Assembly (NCBI GenBank): GCA_965112735.1 | Contig: OZ218956.1 | Location: forward strand, 248,001-312,000 | Source: Phaeosaccion multiseriatum | Taxonomy: Eukaryota; Ochrophyta, other classes | Length of the DNA stretch: 64,000 nucleotides | Direction: 5' to 3' | Part shown: in pieces, positions 1-10,217 of the stretch | Numbering within the stretch: position 1 is the stretch's first letter | Layout: every line of letters starts with the position of its first letter | The notes under the pieces: generated by a model | What the model was told of the DNA's origin: nothing | Seen by the model: the letters and a program-made list of their open reading frames with translations, nothing else | Database searches by the model: none | Translations under genes and position numbers: made by a program

Positions 1-3000
1 CGGTAATCGATGGGAAGGTGTCGAGGTTGGCAGCCACAACGAGTGACCTCAAGAGCGACACGAGACCCTGAGTGAGTGAGTCAGGGGAGGCGTGGATGGC
101 AGCAGAGGGAGGGAGGTGAGTGTGCGATGCTCGGCCGTTTCATCGGCAGAGGGGAGGGGCGGACCACTGAATTGATGGAGTCAAGCAGAGGAGAGGGGCA
201 CTGAGCAAGAGGGGAAGGACGTCCACGCGCAATTTGCAGAGCTTCGACTCTTTTTCGGGCAGGTGCAAGCAATCAACTGCGTCGGACCAATCGACCACAC
301 ATAATTGTAGCAATCAGTGACACCAAGTACTGGGCCAGTCAGAGCGGCGATGGTTCCCAATGACAAACAGTAGTGTAACGCATGTAACGTCCGGTAACGT
401 GCGCACTCACCTCCAGCGCGCCAGTCCTGAGCTCCGTTTCCTCCGCCTGTGCCTTCTTGGAGGAGGAGGAGGAGGAGGAGGATCCACCCTCCCCAGGGGG
501 GCGCCCCTTGGCGACTTTGGCCATGGCTGTGAGGATGCGCTTGTACAAGTCAATGGCCTGGCCACAAGCAAGGAGGCAGGGCGCGAGGGTCAGTGCAACA
601 GCAGATGAAACGGCACATGAAGCGGCAGATGAGGGGGGGACACACAAACACGGCCACGGGAAAGAGCCGGGCTGAGCAGAGCAGCGTAGCCCAGGGGATG
701 AGGGAACGAGGGACTCCGAGTCTGACTAGTGCATAGTGAGAAGTGACTAGATGGCCACCCACCCACCCCCCCACCTCGAGGTCGCAGTCGTAGTTGATGA
801 AGGTCTCCACGAGGGCCTGTGGGGCGGCGCATAGATCTCCAAATACCTCCAACACAAGCATCTTCTGCTCGTGCAGCCCGGTGTCGCTCTCCAGCAGGCG
901 CAGGAACACACTGGTGATGAACACCTCCATCTCGCTCTTGAAGTGGTCTCGGTGCTTGCGCATGATGAATACGAAGATGCGCAGGCTGACAGACACTAGA
1001 GGTGTGTAGGTGGAGCTGCAGTTGAGGAGCAGGGAGGAGCAGAGCTCTCGCCGCATCGCGTCTACAAAGGTCATGGAGGCTTTAAAGGCCGGCCCGGAAA
1101 CCTCCAGCAGAGCCAAAATCATCTCCAGAGACAGCTGCTTGCATTGGTTCTCCACGGCCTGCACGGTGCCGCCACCCTGTTGGGAGGAGGACGACAAGTG
1201 GTGGGGGAGGGAGTGACGGGTCATGGTGGGGGAGGGAGGAGATGTGCGACCCGTCCTTCCTTCCTTGCTTAAGTCACGCACGTAAAGCAGAGCAAGCTTC
1301 TCAACTGGGGCAGAGCCCGCGACATGATGAGAGGGGCAAGGGGCCGGCCAGAGTGAGCGATGGCATCCCAGCGCTGCACACTCAATCACACTCACTCACT
1401 GATCCACTCACTCACTCCCCCCCTACCTCAATCACTCACTCAATCACTCGCTCAGTTACTCACGCAGTCACTCACTCATGGATCCATCCACTCACCCACT
1501 CACCAACTCACTCACACATTCACCCACTCACCCGCCCATTCCTTACTCAGTTACTCACTCATAGTCACTCACAGTAACTCACTCACGCATCCACCCACTC
1601 ACCCACTCACTAACTCACTCACTCACTCAGTTACTCACTCACAGTCACTCACTCACCCACCCACCCACCCACCCACTCACTCCCTCACTCACTCACTCCC
1701 TCACTCACTCTCTTACTCACTCACTCACTCATTCACTCCCTCACTCACTCTCTCACTCACTCACTCTCTCACTCACTCACTCACTCACTCACTGACTGAC
1801 CCATCCACCCACTCACTCACTCACTCACTCACTCACTCACTCACTCACTCACTCACTCACTCACTCACTGACCTGCATGGGCAGCTCGAACACGTTTGTA
1901 TCGGCCACTGACACCCTGCACAGCGTGAAGAAGCATTCGTGGGCATCGCGGTGGTGCACTGTTGGAAGCTCCCCCTCGCTCTCCCCCTCGCTCTCCCCCT
2001 CGCCCTCCCCCTCCCCCTCCCCCTCGGTCAACCGCGGACCGACGCCAGCCCCTTCTCGCGCCGCTCCTCCCACAGCAGCAGAAGCAGAAGCAGCAGCAGC
2101 AGAGCCGTCACCAGGGCCCTGGTCACCACTCGTGTCCTGAGGCTTGGCCAGCCCCAATGCTGCGACCACTTGTGGGTACATGCAGTCTTGAGGTGCCGCC
2201 CGCTCTGCATTGGCACTCCCTCTGCTGCTCCCGCTATTCACATTGCTACTTCTACTGCCGCTGCTAGGGCTACTACTACTACCGCTGCCACTTCTGCTTC
2301 TACCATTACTACTACTACTACTACCACCACCACCACCCCCAGCACCATTGCTGGTAGTGGCACTGGCGCTGGCCCCTCCTCCTCCTCCTCCGGTCTGTCC
2401 CCCGCCATCTGCCTGGGAAAGGGGAAGGGCAAGGGAAACGTGCTCGTCGCCATCGCCAAGGTCCCCATTGGCAAAGGCCTTGGCCAGAGAAGCTGGCCCT
2501 GAATCCGCCTCTGCTCCTGCCTCCCCTGTGCCTTGGTCTCCTCCTCCTCCTCCTCCTCCTCCTCCTCCTCCTCCTCCTCCTCCTCCTCCTCCTCCTCCTC
2601 CCCCTCCTTGTCCTGACTCGGAGCCTCTGTTGGGCGCTCCCTCCAAGCCCCTCTGGGCTTCCTCCATCCGCTCGAAAGTCACTCCCAGCAGCTGTTGGAG
2701 GTACGTCCGGCAGTCCGCCTTGAAGGAGATGGCGTGCTTGGCTGTGCTCGTGGTGAATATGTAGTTGCTCATGAGCAGCTTCAAAACCTGCACCAGCTCC
2801 GACCCATGCACCTCCACCCCAGGGCACACTATGCAGCTCATAAGGCAGCGAATTGCCTGCAGCCGCACCTCCTCCGTGAAGCTCGGCTCGCAGCAGCTCA
2901 ACAGCACCGACACGATGAAGTCCGCCACATGCAGGGTCCTCTTGGCCCGCCCCTCCTCCCCTTCAGGCGGATACGCGGCGGCGCTGCTGCTCCTTCTGCG

Positions 3001-3745
3001 GGTGGTGCTGAAGATGCTGCTCCTCTTTGTGCTGCTACTGGAGCTCGGGCTGGTGAGCTCACTCCCATCTCCCCCCCCACCAGCACTAGCATTTGCACTT
3101 GCACTTGCACTGCCACGGCTCTCCTCCGAGTTGCTGCCAGTTGTGGAGGCAGCTGCAGCGGCGGCCTCATCGGGCAACACCCGCGAGGTTTCCACTGTGG
3201 TCTCTGCGGTCACGTGCCCGTCCGCTGAGATGCGACGGGTGGGGGGGGGGGGCAGAGATGGATGGGACTGTGAGCTTCTATACCGATGGCATGGGGGGTG
3301 AGGTGGGTTAAGAGAGAGCATCTTGGTAGTCTTGCCACTAAGACAGACACTCGGTCCATCAGCAAACACACGTTGACAAACAACACATTCGCTGTGCCTG
3401 CCTGTACTTGCCACAACCCCACTTGCTCCAAGCCCTCCCCGTCGCTCCCTGATGAAGGCACCCACCAATGAGCTTGTGCAGCCCTTCCAAGCCAGCTTCG
3501 CACAAGTCCTCGCTGTCTTTGGGGTAGAGAGCGAGGTCGAAGATATCAAAGAAGCTACTGACGATCCCGTTGGTTCCCTTCTGCTGTCGCTTCTCCAAGC
3601 CGATCACTGCAAGATCGCATCGCTGGCGGAGCAGCTTGTGCCGCCTGCTGGACGCAGATCGAATGCGTTTGATGGCATGTAGCAGCAGCTCGTCCAGGGA
3701 GAGGGGCGCCTTGGACTTCCTCCTCGCACCCGAAGGCGGCACCAT
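1..3745 (-). CDS. Large Arf guanine-nucleotide exchange factor, BIG/Sec7p type, N-terminal part (partial)
   Basis: Large Arf-GEFs of this family activate Arf GTPases on Golgi and endosome membranes. Exons on the minus strand are 3745-3466, 3224-1873, 1176-775, 557-411 and 67-1 (runs off the window). All have GT-AG borders and compatible phases, giving about 750 residues. The ATG at 3745 has an in-frame stop upstream. Residues 1-93 plus the segment starting HVADFIVSVLLSCCEPSF resemble the DCB domain. Exon 3 holds the HUS domain and ends in the diagnostic HUS box NYDCDLE (about residues 672-678), followed by AIDLYKRILTAMAKVAKG, as in BIG1/Sec7p. The catalytic Sec7 domain should lie beyond the left edge. 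Between DCB and HUS is a long Ser/Gly-rich stretch with a poly-Gly run encoded by a CCT repeat. GBF1 also has DCB-HUS; the HUS box wording fits BIG better. Confidence 0.85.
1378..1872. repeat. (TCAC)n array filling intron 2 of the Arf-GEF gene
   Basis: Almost 500 bases of imperfect CACT/TCAC tetramers. On the gene's strand this reads GTGAGTGAGTGA directly from the splice donor at 1872, so the array is made of overlapping donor-like GTGAGT words. Open frames through it encode only Ser-Leu-Thr-His repeats and are not genes. Confidence 0.9.
2537..2600. repeat. (CCT)n microsatellite, coding for poly-Gly
   Basis: About 21 CCT triplets inside exon 2 of the Arf-GEF gene. The minus strand reads GGA/GGG triplets and encodes a run of glycine between the DCB and HUS domains. 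Confidence 0.9.
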
Positions 3746-4080
3746 CTCTCGGTGCCGTCTTCTGCTGCAACTTGCTGTCCTTTTTGAACTATCCTCTCTC
3801 CTCTTTACTTAATCTCTCTCCCTCTCTCCCCCCTCTCTCTTTCTCCCTCTTTCTCTCTCTCCTCTCTCTGTCGTGGGCAATTTCACGTCTCTGCTATTCT
3901 TGCTGCCTGAGCAGCTGCATCCGCAGCACGCACCACCTCCTTACACCATACTACGCGCTTTGCTGCACTCCGTACCGTGAAGGCAGCGCTTCTCTTTTTG
4001 AGTCTTCCATCTTCACGGCGAATGTGCGTCGCACGGCCCGCGCATATCCAATTCCAGTTCATGGGGGAAGGAGGAACATG

Positions 4081-4084
<4 letters not shown>

Positions 4085-4131
<47 letters not shown>
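4085..4131. repeat. (CA)n microsatellite
   Basis: About 23 CA dinucleotides in the intergenic region. Confidence 0.95.
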
Positions 4132-4132
<1 letters not shown>

Positions 4133-4149
4133 GATAATGGACAAGATTA

Positions 4150-4525
4150 CGGTGTGGGCCGGCCGTAATCAGTAATCAGCCCCCGGCTGGCGCATAATCA
4201 GTGATCAGGCCGGCTGGTCACCGGCTGATATCAGCAACCAGGCCGGCTGGCGCCGGTCATTTCCTCGCTCGAGCTGGCGCCATAATCTCGAACACACGAT
4301 CCCCCCCACACCGTTCACAGACTATCTGCTACCAGCCGGCGTGCTATCTGCTATCGACCACTTTCTCGATAGCATACTAGTATCGGGCCCTGCGGCCGAT
4401 AGCAGATAGCCCGGCGGCTGACGCTGGCGATAGCAGATGACACGCCGGCCGGCGCTGGCGATAGCAGATAGCAGCCATGCCGTCGACTGGCGCCGCGGCG
4501 ATAGCAGATAGCCGTGGGAGGAGTG
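4150..4525. repeat. Decayed array of about 30-bp units that changes orientation part-way
   Basis: GGCGATAGCAGATAGC-type words recur at about 4400-4412, 4428-4440, 4459-4471 and 4499-4511, each beside a CCGGC/GCTGGC block. Related ATCAGTGATCAGGCCGGCTGG words occur at about 4164-4250. At 4321-4357 the same word appears inverted (CTATCTGCTATCG), so the array faces itself around 4360. Confidence 0.65.
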
Positions 4526-4814
4526 TGACCGTGATGTATGGAGGGGAGGGGGAGTCCGAGGTTCAGAGTCTCAGCCAGCCAGTGAAGTGACCGGGAGGGT
4601 AGGAGCGTCTGGACAAGAGGAAAGGCGCGAAGCGCAGTCCAGGCAGAGAGGGGGGAGGGGAGGGGGGGAAACGAAGACAGCAAACACACAGTACGCAGGG
4701 AGGCGTGTAAGGCACCCATTGGCAACGTCTACATTACGAATTAACGGACGGCAGGCTTGTGTAGAGCTGTGTAGATAGCCGTCAATTTGAGGGGGTGTAA
4801 CTGCCCTGGCTGGC

Positions 4815-5042
4815 CCCTGGCTTCTGGACCGTAGCCCCCTCCTGACTTGGCTTCTGGTGGCCGCAGGCCAGGCGGTCTGGCTTCTGGCTTCTCAGGCTTG
4901 GAGGGGGGGGGTTCGCTACTGTCCTGCTGGCTTCTGAAGCCGCATGCCCAGCCAGCCCTGGCTGGCTCGTTCTTGCTTTCGGTCGCAGGCCGCCTCTGGC
5001 TTCTGCTGCTGGTGTGCGTGCTGGGAAGTTCCTGCTGGCTTC
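4815..5042. repeat. Interspersed TGGCTTCTG repeat
   Basis: The 9-mer TGGCTTCTG, or a close match ending in TTC, recurs about seven times with irregular spacers, mixed with GGCCGCAGGCC words. Open frames through it (Gln-Lys-Pro-rich or Leu-Leu-rich) look like by-products of the repeat. Confidence 0.6.
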
Positions 5043-5330
5043 ATCCACCCTTTTATCGCAAGCGGGAAACTGATGATGGTGATGGATCTCCCGTCATGAG
5101 GGGGAGAGATGACGCGTGCGTGGTTTGTTATGATTTGTGGTGACTATTGAAACGAAACGTCTCAAACGAAAACGAAACCGTCGCACAATCGCACGACGCG
5201 AGCTGGTTTTGTTGCCAGTATTCCCTGTCGAGTGTGACTGTGCTATGCCATCAGCAAGGGGACATAACGATTAGAGAAGAAGAACAAGGAGCCTGTTTGA
5301 GAGCTGGCAAGCCTGTTCATCGCGCTGGAC

Positions 5331-6622
5331 ATGCTTGATAGAGGACGAGCAGGGGTGCGCCGGGCCAGTGCAAGCATGTGTGTGGGAGTCCATGACGAGG
5401 GGCAGACTAAATTTAGCAGAGGGAAAAGGACACTCTCTGATGGGGCTGTTGGTAGCAGCTGCAAGGACTCCAAGGGCGAGGCCGACCAGCCGAGAGACCG
5501 AGGTAGCCGCAGGCGAATGGTGTTTGGTAGAGCACTTCCTTCTGCGCGGCGAGACCCTCAGGCTTGTGCGCGGCAGAGAAGGCTGTCCTGGCAAGGAGGG
5601 GTAGACAAGGCAGCAGCCATAGCGGGCAAGGTTCTGCAGGCAGCAATGTTTCCAACGCGGAGCAGCAGCTTTGGGGGCGGAGGCCGGGGTGATCGTAGGA
5701 TTAGTTGCACTGGTAGCACGGGCCCAGCAGACGTGAGCCCCTTGGGCAACTGCAGTACCACCACCTTTCCCATCTCCGAACAGGGTGACGTACTCGACGA
5801 GCAAATCGGTTGGGAGGAGGCGCAGGAGGAGGGGACCACGGGGGTGCCCACGGAGGAGGAGATGCGGGTCGCAGCCAAGAGGGCGCTAGCACGACATCGA
5901 CTACGAGTCCTTGTGAAGGCGATGTGGGTAGTTGGCATCTTCCGGCGGGCTGGGCTCGAAAGGACAAGGGCGAGGGAGCTCACGGAAGCGGAAGTCAGGC
6001 GAAGGTACGCGTCTGGCTGTGGCTTGTGTTTTGCTCTTCTCCCCCCCACTCTGGCTCCTTCCGGTCCAAAAGTATGACACTCCCGGCCGGTCTTGTATTT
6101 ACTCTACAACCCTCTTTGCTGCCCTCTTTCTTGTCCATGTCCAGTCTCCGAGTAAGGCGAAATCGTGTGGGAGGAGGAGGAGGGGGAGGCGAAGGAGCAC
6201 CGATGGACATGCCCTTCCTCGTCAAGAACAATAAGCGATTGCAGGACTCGATTCAGCTGGAGCGATTGCGACACCACCTGTCACACCACGACCCGCCGCG
6301 GCACTCGAGGCAAAGCCTCAGCAGCGGCGAGGTACTCGGGAGAGGCCAGGTCTTCCCTGAACAGCGACACCACCGACGACACGTCAGTACTGAACTTGTT
6401 CTGACGCCAGACAAAGCCATTGGAGGGGAAGAAGCGAGAATACTCTCGGGACCAGTCGAGTATGAGGAACAAGGAGAGAGCGGGCTCCGGAAACAACGAG
6501 AGCGGCCGCTGCGACGGCGCCAGCTACGACAACTACGTGGACCGGGAGGCGTCTTCCTCACGCAGCCAGTGGTAGGAATGCCAGTCCGAGGAGAGCGAAG
6601 AAACATGGAGATGGTAGAGTAG
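5331..6622 (+). CDS. Hypothetical protein, two exons
   Basis: Not recognised. The proposed exons are 5331-6004 and 6145-6622, with donor GAAG|GTACGC and acceptor TCCAG|TCTC. The join is in phase and would give 383 residues. The most protein-like part is a charged helical segment at the end of exon 1 (VPTEEEMRVAAKRALARHR onward, ending ELTEAEVRR). Exon 2 begins with a glycine run and continues PFLVKNNKRLQDSIQLERLR. The rest is Arg/Gly/Ser-rich with no domain I can name. Plus-strand direction fits the strict strand alternation of the neighbours. Against it, the minus strand at 6281-6530 also reads a natural-looking peptide (contains EDLASPEYLAAAEALPR), so the strand and the 3' exon are uncertain. 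The start is simply the first ATG of the open frame. Confidence 0.38.
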
Positions 6623-7313
6623 GAGGAGGCGTGGCGGAGGAAATGTACAACATTTATATTATAAATATTATAAATCCCTCTATATAGACATACGCTTCGC
6701 ACTACCTTGCCCTGTACAATAGCAGGGGCACACGAAGCTGTTCTCGTCCTCGAATCATCCCATTGCAAAAGCGCGCGGGGCGTTGCAGCTCCTCTGGCTA
6801 CCAACCCGCCTCTACCTCTATGTGGTAGAGCTCCTGTTCTCCACCTTGAAGCCTACTGGAGAGAGGGAGCCCCCAGAAAAGAAGGGAGGACCCGAAATGA
6901 GATGGTATATTACTGAGAGATTGTAAGTACGCTATCCCCACCCAGAGACGCGGGAAGCTTCCTTGTGTTTAAGCCATGGCTGCTGCAAAGCTGCGGAGCG
7001 AGCTAAGCTCACAGGAAGGTACAGAAGCTTCGGTAGCCAAGCTACGGTAGCTAAGCTGAGTGCTTTACCTTGTCGGCGCTCCCGCTGGCGACCTCCTTGC
7101 CTTTGTCGTCGGAGAAGGCGAGTCCCGGCCGTAACCAGCCAAGTCGGCATGCCCCTGCCTCGAGGGACCTGCAACACACACACAGAGAGAAGAGAGAGAG
7201 AGAGAGAGAGGTGAGCGGCAGGGTAGAAAGCGCACAAACTGATAGGCTTTGTGACTGAGCACTATATCGACACATACTGAGGTCAATATCGATGTATTGG
7301 AAGGAAGGGACGG
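6623..7313. other. Intergenic, no gene seen
   Basis: AT-rich stretch at about 6640-6695, then ordinary sequence, a GA-rich run at 7190-7211, and nothing with coding character. Confidence 0.5.
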
Positions 7314-7339
7314 AAAAAAAAAAAAAAAAAAAAAAAAAA
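7314..7339. repeat. Poly(A) tract, 26 bases
   Basis: Uninterrupted A run 21 bases beyond the 3' end of the tRNA gene. On the tRNA's strand it is poly(T), so it is not a SINE-style A tail of the tRNA. Confidence 0.9.
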
Positions 7340-7360
7340 CTTACGTAAGCCAACAAAAAA

Positions 7361-7456
7361 AGCTTGAGCACAGGATCGAACTATGGACCTCTTCGTCCCT
7401 CTACAACATGGGTGAGTCGGTACAAGCGAAGCGCTCTGCCACTGAGCTACACAAGC
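7361..7456 (-). tRNA. tRNA-Thr (anticodon UGU) with a 24-nt intron
   Basis: A cloverleaf can be folded by eye. The acceptor stem is GCTTGTG (7456-7450) with CTCAAGC (7368-7362), one T-T mismatch. The D stem is GCTC/GAGC, and the D-arm sequence TAGCTCAGTGG matches the A box. The anticodon stem is CTTCG/CGAAG. The T arm is CATAG-TTCGATC-CTGTG (B box). The 31-nt loop between the anticodon-stem arms resolves into a 7-nt loop (C32 U33 UGU A37 ... A38) plus a 24-nt intron at 7420-7397, at the canonical 37/38 position. The discriminator is U at 7361, followed directly by six more T (7360-7355), a Pol III terminator. Mature length is 72 nt without CCA. A different intron boundary would change the anticodon, but UGU at 34-36 follows U33 as expected. 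Confidence 0.88.
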
Positions 7457-7673
7457 ATTGAAAGTTTCGTCCAATTTCCAGGGTTTTTGAACTATTTTCA
7501 TACTGACCAGTTCCTTCCAAGCTAAAGAGCAGCCCCATCCCGCCGTGTTCCGAGTCTGGCAGAGTGCCGCAGCTGGCGCAATAAAACAACCAGCCACTCA
7601 TCGCAACCGCAGCCGAATCAATCGCCAGACCACCCCCCATGTACGCCGCGACTGGCGCTGGTGATTCGGCAGC

Positions 7674-10034
7674 TCAGCTTCCGCGAACGGCAGCGGCCAC
7701 TACTCCGAAGCTCACGACGCTGCCCGCGAGGAGGCCCAAGCTCAGCCAAAAGACCATGAGGATGCCGGCGGCTTCCTTGTCGCTGTCCGAGGCCGTCTGG
7801 GGCAGCAGCTTGGGGCCCTGCATCATGGACAGGCTGGCAATGTACCCGTTTGACAGCCCGAACAGAGCCATGATCAGCACCGGCCACGTGTCGTGCTCCA
7901 GCAGCAGCGGGAGGAGAGAGCCTGGGATAAGAGGAGGAGGAGGAGGAGGAGGAGGAGGGGTGGAGAGAGTACTTTTGTTGACTTGTGTACTGTGGAGGGT
8001 CAGCGGCTCCGACACTACTGAGAATGAAAACCAAGACAATCGCACCTTCCACATTGCACAGCAGAAAGAGAGGCAGGAAGACCACCCTCGCTGCGGAGAG
8101 TCGCAGGAGGTTCCGTGGGCGGAGGGGGATTTCTGCAACACCGGCGGCCTGGGTGGCCTTGCCCCGGCAGTTGGTGATACAGCGGCCCCACCCCCCAGCG
8201 ACCAAAACGCGGCCCACGCCGGGCCCCGTGAGCAGTCTGCCCAGCAGGTCGCAGAGGTTAAAGTTGACGAAGGACAGGAGGACAAAGAGGTCTTGCGACA
8301 GGCGAGACGCCCCGTCCTCACACCAGTGCGCAGACCGCAGCTTGGACGTGACGGCGGGGAACAGCGCCAGTGTCACTGCGTACACCTGAGGGAGGGAGGA
8401 CAAAGGGGAGGGAGCCCAAAATGAGATGTTGGCACAAAGCATAGCAAAGAAGCACCACGGCGTCGTCACTCACCAGAAAGACGGCCGCTGCTGGAGAAGC
8501 CACGACTCTCAACAAGAGCACGTAGGACTGCAGCGAGAAGGGAGCCTCATCCCCGCCGCCCTCCACATGCACTTGCTGGGGCTTTAGCTGCAGAGAAGGC
8601 CTCCGATAAGAGCCCTCCCCACCCGTCAACGTCCCCCCCTCCCGCTCCTTGTCCTCCCCTTCCTCCCCCTCCACCTCAACCTGGTTCATCTCGTGGCCAT
8701 CCGCTGTCTGGCCATTGCGAAGCAGCATGTCCCCACTCAGGAGCAGCGCTTGGGCGTCGTCAGAGCCCAAGAAAGAGGCCCCCCGATCCCCCCCACCCTG
8801 CTCGGAGTCCGAGTCCACGCCGCTGAGGCTGTCGCTGCTGTTGCGCGCCCTCCCTCTGCCCTCCTCCCCCCCTCCGAGCTGCTGTATCACCAACTGCTGC
8901 TGCTGCTGCTGCCCCTGCTGCCTCTGTGCACCCTCCAGCAGTACAAAGCCCGCCACGCACAGGAGCAGCACCACTGCGGCAATGAGAAAGTATGCAAACG
9001 TGCCCACGTCGGTAGAGTACTCAGCGCAGCCTGTGCCGCTGCTCAGTCCCCTGGAGACTGGCGCGGAGGACTCTGCGGTCGACGTGTCCCCAGGGCACAT
9101 GGTGTCGTCGTGCCCCGCCCACACGGTGAGCAAGCCGGCCAGGGCCACCACCAGCCCCGCCAAGGCCTGGCCCGACATCATCGCCTGGTGCACGAGTTGG
9201 AGGGAGAGACAGACACAAAGAAAACGGGGTGGGGACTTGCGCATTCCCCCTCCTCCTCCTCCTCCTCCTCCCCAAGCTCCCTCTCGTACCGTACATACCT
9301 GAGTGTACTTGGGCTCGTATGACCCCGCCAAGCCGAAGAGCCCACTCTGGAAAAACGCCACCGCCACAGCCGACACCGTGACGAACAAGATTGTCACCCC
9401 AAACACAAGTAGCCCCGACGCCGTCTCCACCAGCGTGAGGGCGGCGCACAAGGCGAAGCACAGCACGGTTATAGCAAGAGAGGCGTACACGCGGAGACGG
9501 ATGGATAGCAGCGCTTGGGTGCTCATGCAGAGAAGCAGGCCCGCGATGCCGCCGAAGGTGTACAGAAAGCTAAAGTAGTTCTCAAAGTTGCTGTGGTACG
9601 CTGCGATGAGGAGGAGGAGGAGGATGGTTAGGGGGGGGGGGGGCGTGGTGATTAATAAGCATCCCTTGCTGTCATTGAGCAACACTCTCACAGCCAAGGA
9701 CCTCCTTGCCAAACTTACGTGTGTCACAGAGTCGCACTGTGAAGTAGTCGACGGAGTTGATAAAGGCGTTCCAAGGAAAGAGCTGCCCCACCCCTTGAAG
9801 GAAAAACAGCGACCAGACCAGACCGGGCTGGCGTACAGGATGCGAACCAGCGCTTTCGCCCATTCCGGCCGCAGCAGAACCATCACCAGCACCAGCAGCA
9901 GCAGCACCACCACCACCTAATGCCCCATCCCTCCCTTCACCGACCCCGTCGTCGCTCAAGCTTTCGCCGTCCTTGCTCAGGGACACGTACTTCTCTCCTC
10001 CATCCTGCCCTGCTCTTCGATGCAGGGAGGCCAT
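7674..10034 (-). CDS. Equilibrative nucleoside transporter (ENT/SLC29 family)
   Basis: Integral membrane carrier for nucleosides and nucleobases. Exons are 10034-9719, 9600-9299, 9184-8474, 8385-8046 and 7921-7674. All have GT-AG borders and matching phases; the product is 638 residues. The first membrane segment has the ENT hallmark FFLQGVGQLFPWNAFINSVD. Exon 2 encodes several hydrophobic helices. Exon 4 has the C-terminal ENT block starting LALFPAVTSKL and then FNLCDLLGRLLTGPG, and exon 5 has FGLSNGYIASLSMMQGPK. The large hydrophilic loop in exon 3 is unusually long and holds Gln, Gly and Ser runs. Two copies of the dispersed GCAGTTGGTGATACAGC word lie in coding loops (8881-8897 and 8167-8183). 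The gene is head-to-head with EMC1, 183 bases between the two ATGs. Confidence 0.92.
8167..8183 (+). repeat. Dispersed 17-mer GCAGTTGGTGATACAGC, exact copy
   Basis: Plus-strand copy in exon 4 of the ENT gene. On the coding strand it reads CITNC within a loop between membrane helices. Confidence 0.8.
8881..8897 (-). repeat. Dispersed 17-mer, exact copy, opposite orientation
   Basis: GCTGTATCACCAACTGC followed by CTG repeats, in exon 3 of the ENT gene. The coding strand reads QLVIQQ after a Gln run. Confidence 0.8.
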
Positions 10035-10217
10035 TAATTAGAGCTAATCACCCATTGGCATTGCAGTAGCCGCAGCAGCAGCGCCACACCGGCAATGAGT
10101 GATCAGAGAGGGAAAGAGAGGAAGGATTCTCTTAAGTCATTAAATCACTTGGCCAACCGGCTTCCCGGCCTCGGCTTTGGGCTTGGAGAAAACAAACCTG
10201 CGCTCCGATCGACCACC
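10035..10217. promoter_or_regulatory. Presumed bidirectional promoter, ENT / EMC1
   Basis: Only 183 bases separate the two divergent ATGs. It holds an inverted CCAAT (ATTGG at about 10054) and a short GCAGCAGC run. The EMC1 frame is open back to an ATG at 10095, but the ATG at 10218 (context ACCACCATGG) sits right before a signal peptide and is preferred. Confidence 0.5.

Larger units (their letters stand above)
3746..5330. other. Intergenic region between Arf-GEF and hypothetical gene
   Basis: No convincing gene. It starts with a CT-rich stretch (about 3780-3870) upstream of the Arf-GEF start, then holds a CA microsatellite and two decayed short-repeat arrays listed separately. It lies between divergently transcribed genes, so both promoters should be here. 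I see no clear TATA box. Confidence 0.6.

Noticed and set aside
1360-1911. Ser-Leu-Thr-His repeat protein on the plus strand
   Set aside because: It only translates the TCAC array inside an intron of the Arf-GEF gene.
2321-2827. Arg-rich minus-strand frame with a long poly-Arg run
   Set aside because: Out-of-frame translation of the CCT repeat. The true Arf-GEF frame reads poly-Gly there and joins the flanking exons in phase.
7314-7456. tRNA-derived SINE (tRNA plus nearby A tract)
   Set aside because: The A tract is on the strand opposite the tRNA, and the tRNA has its own T7 terminator and a functional-looking intron.
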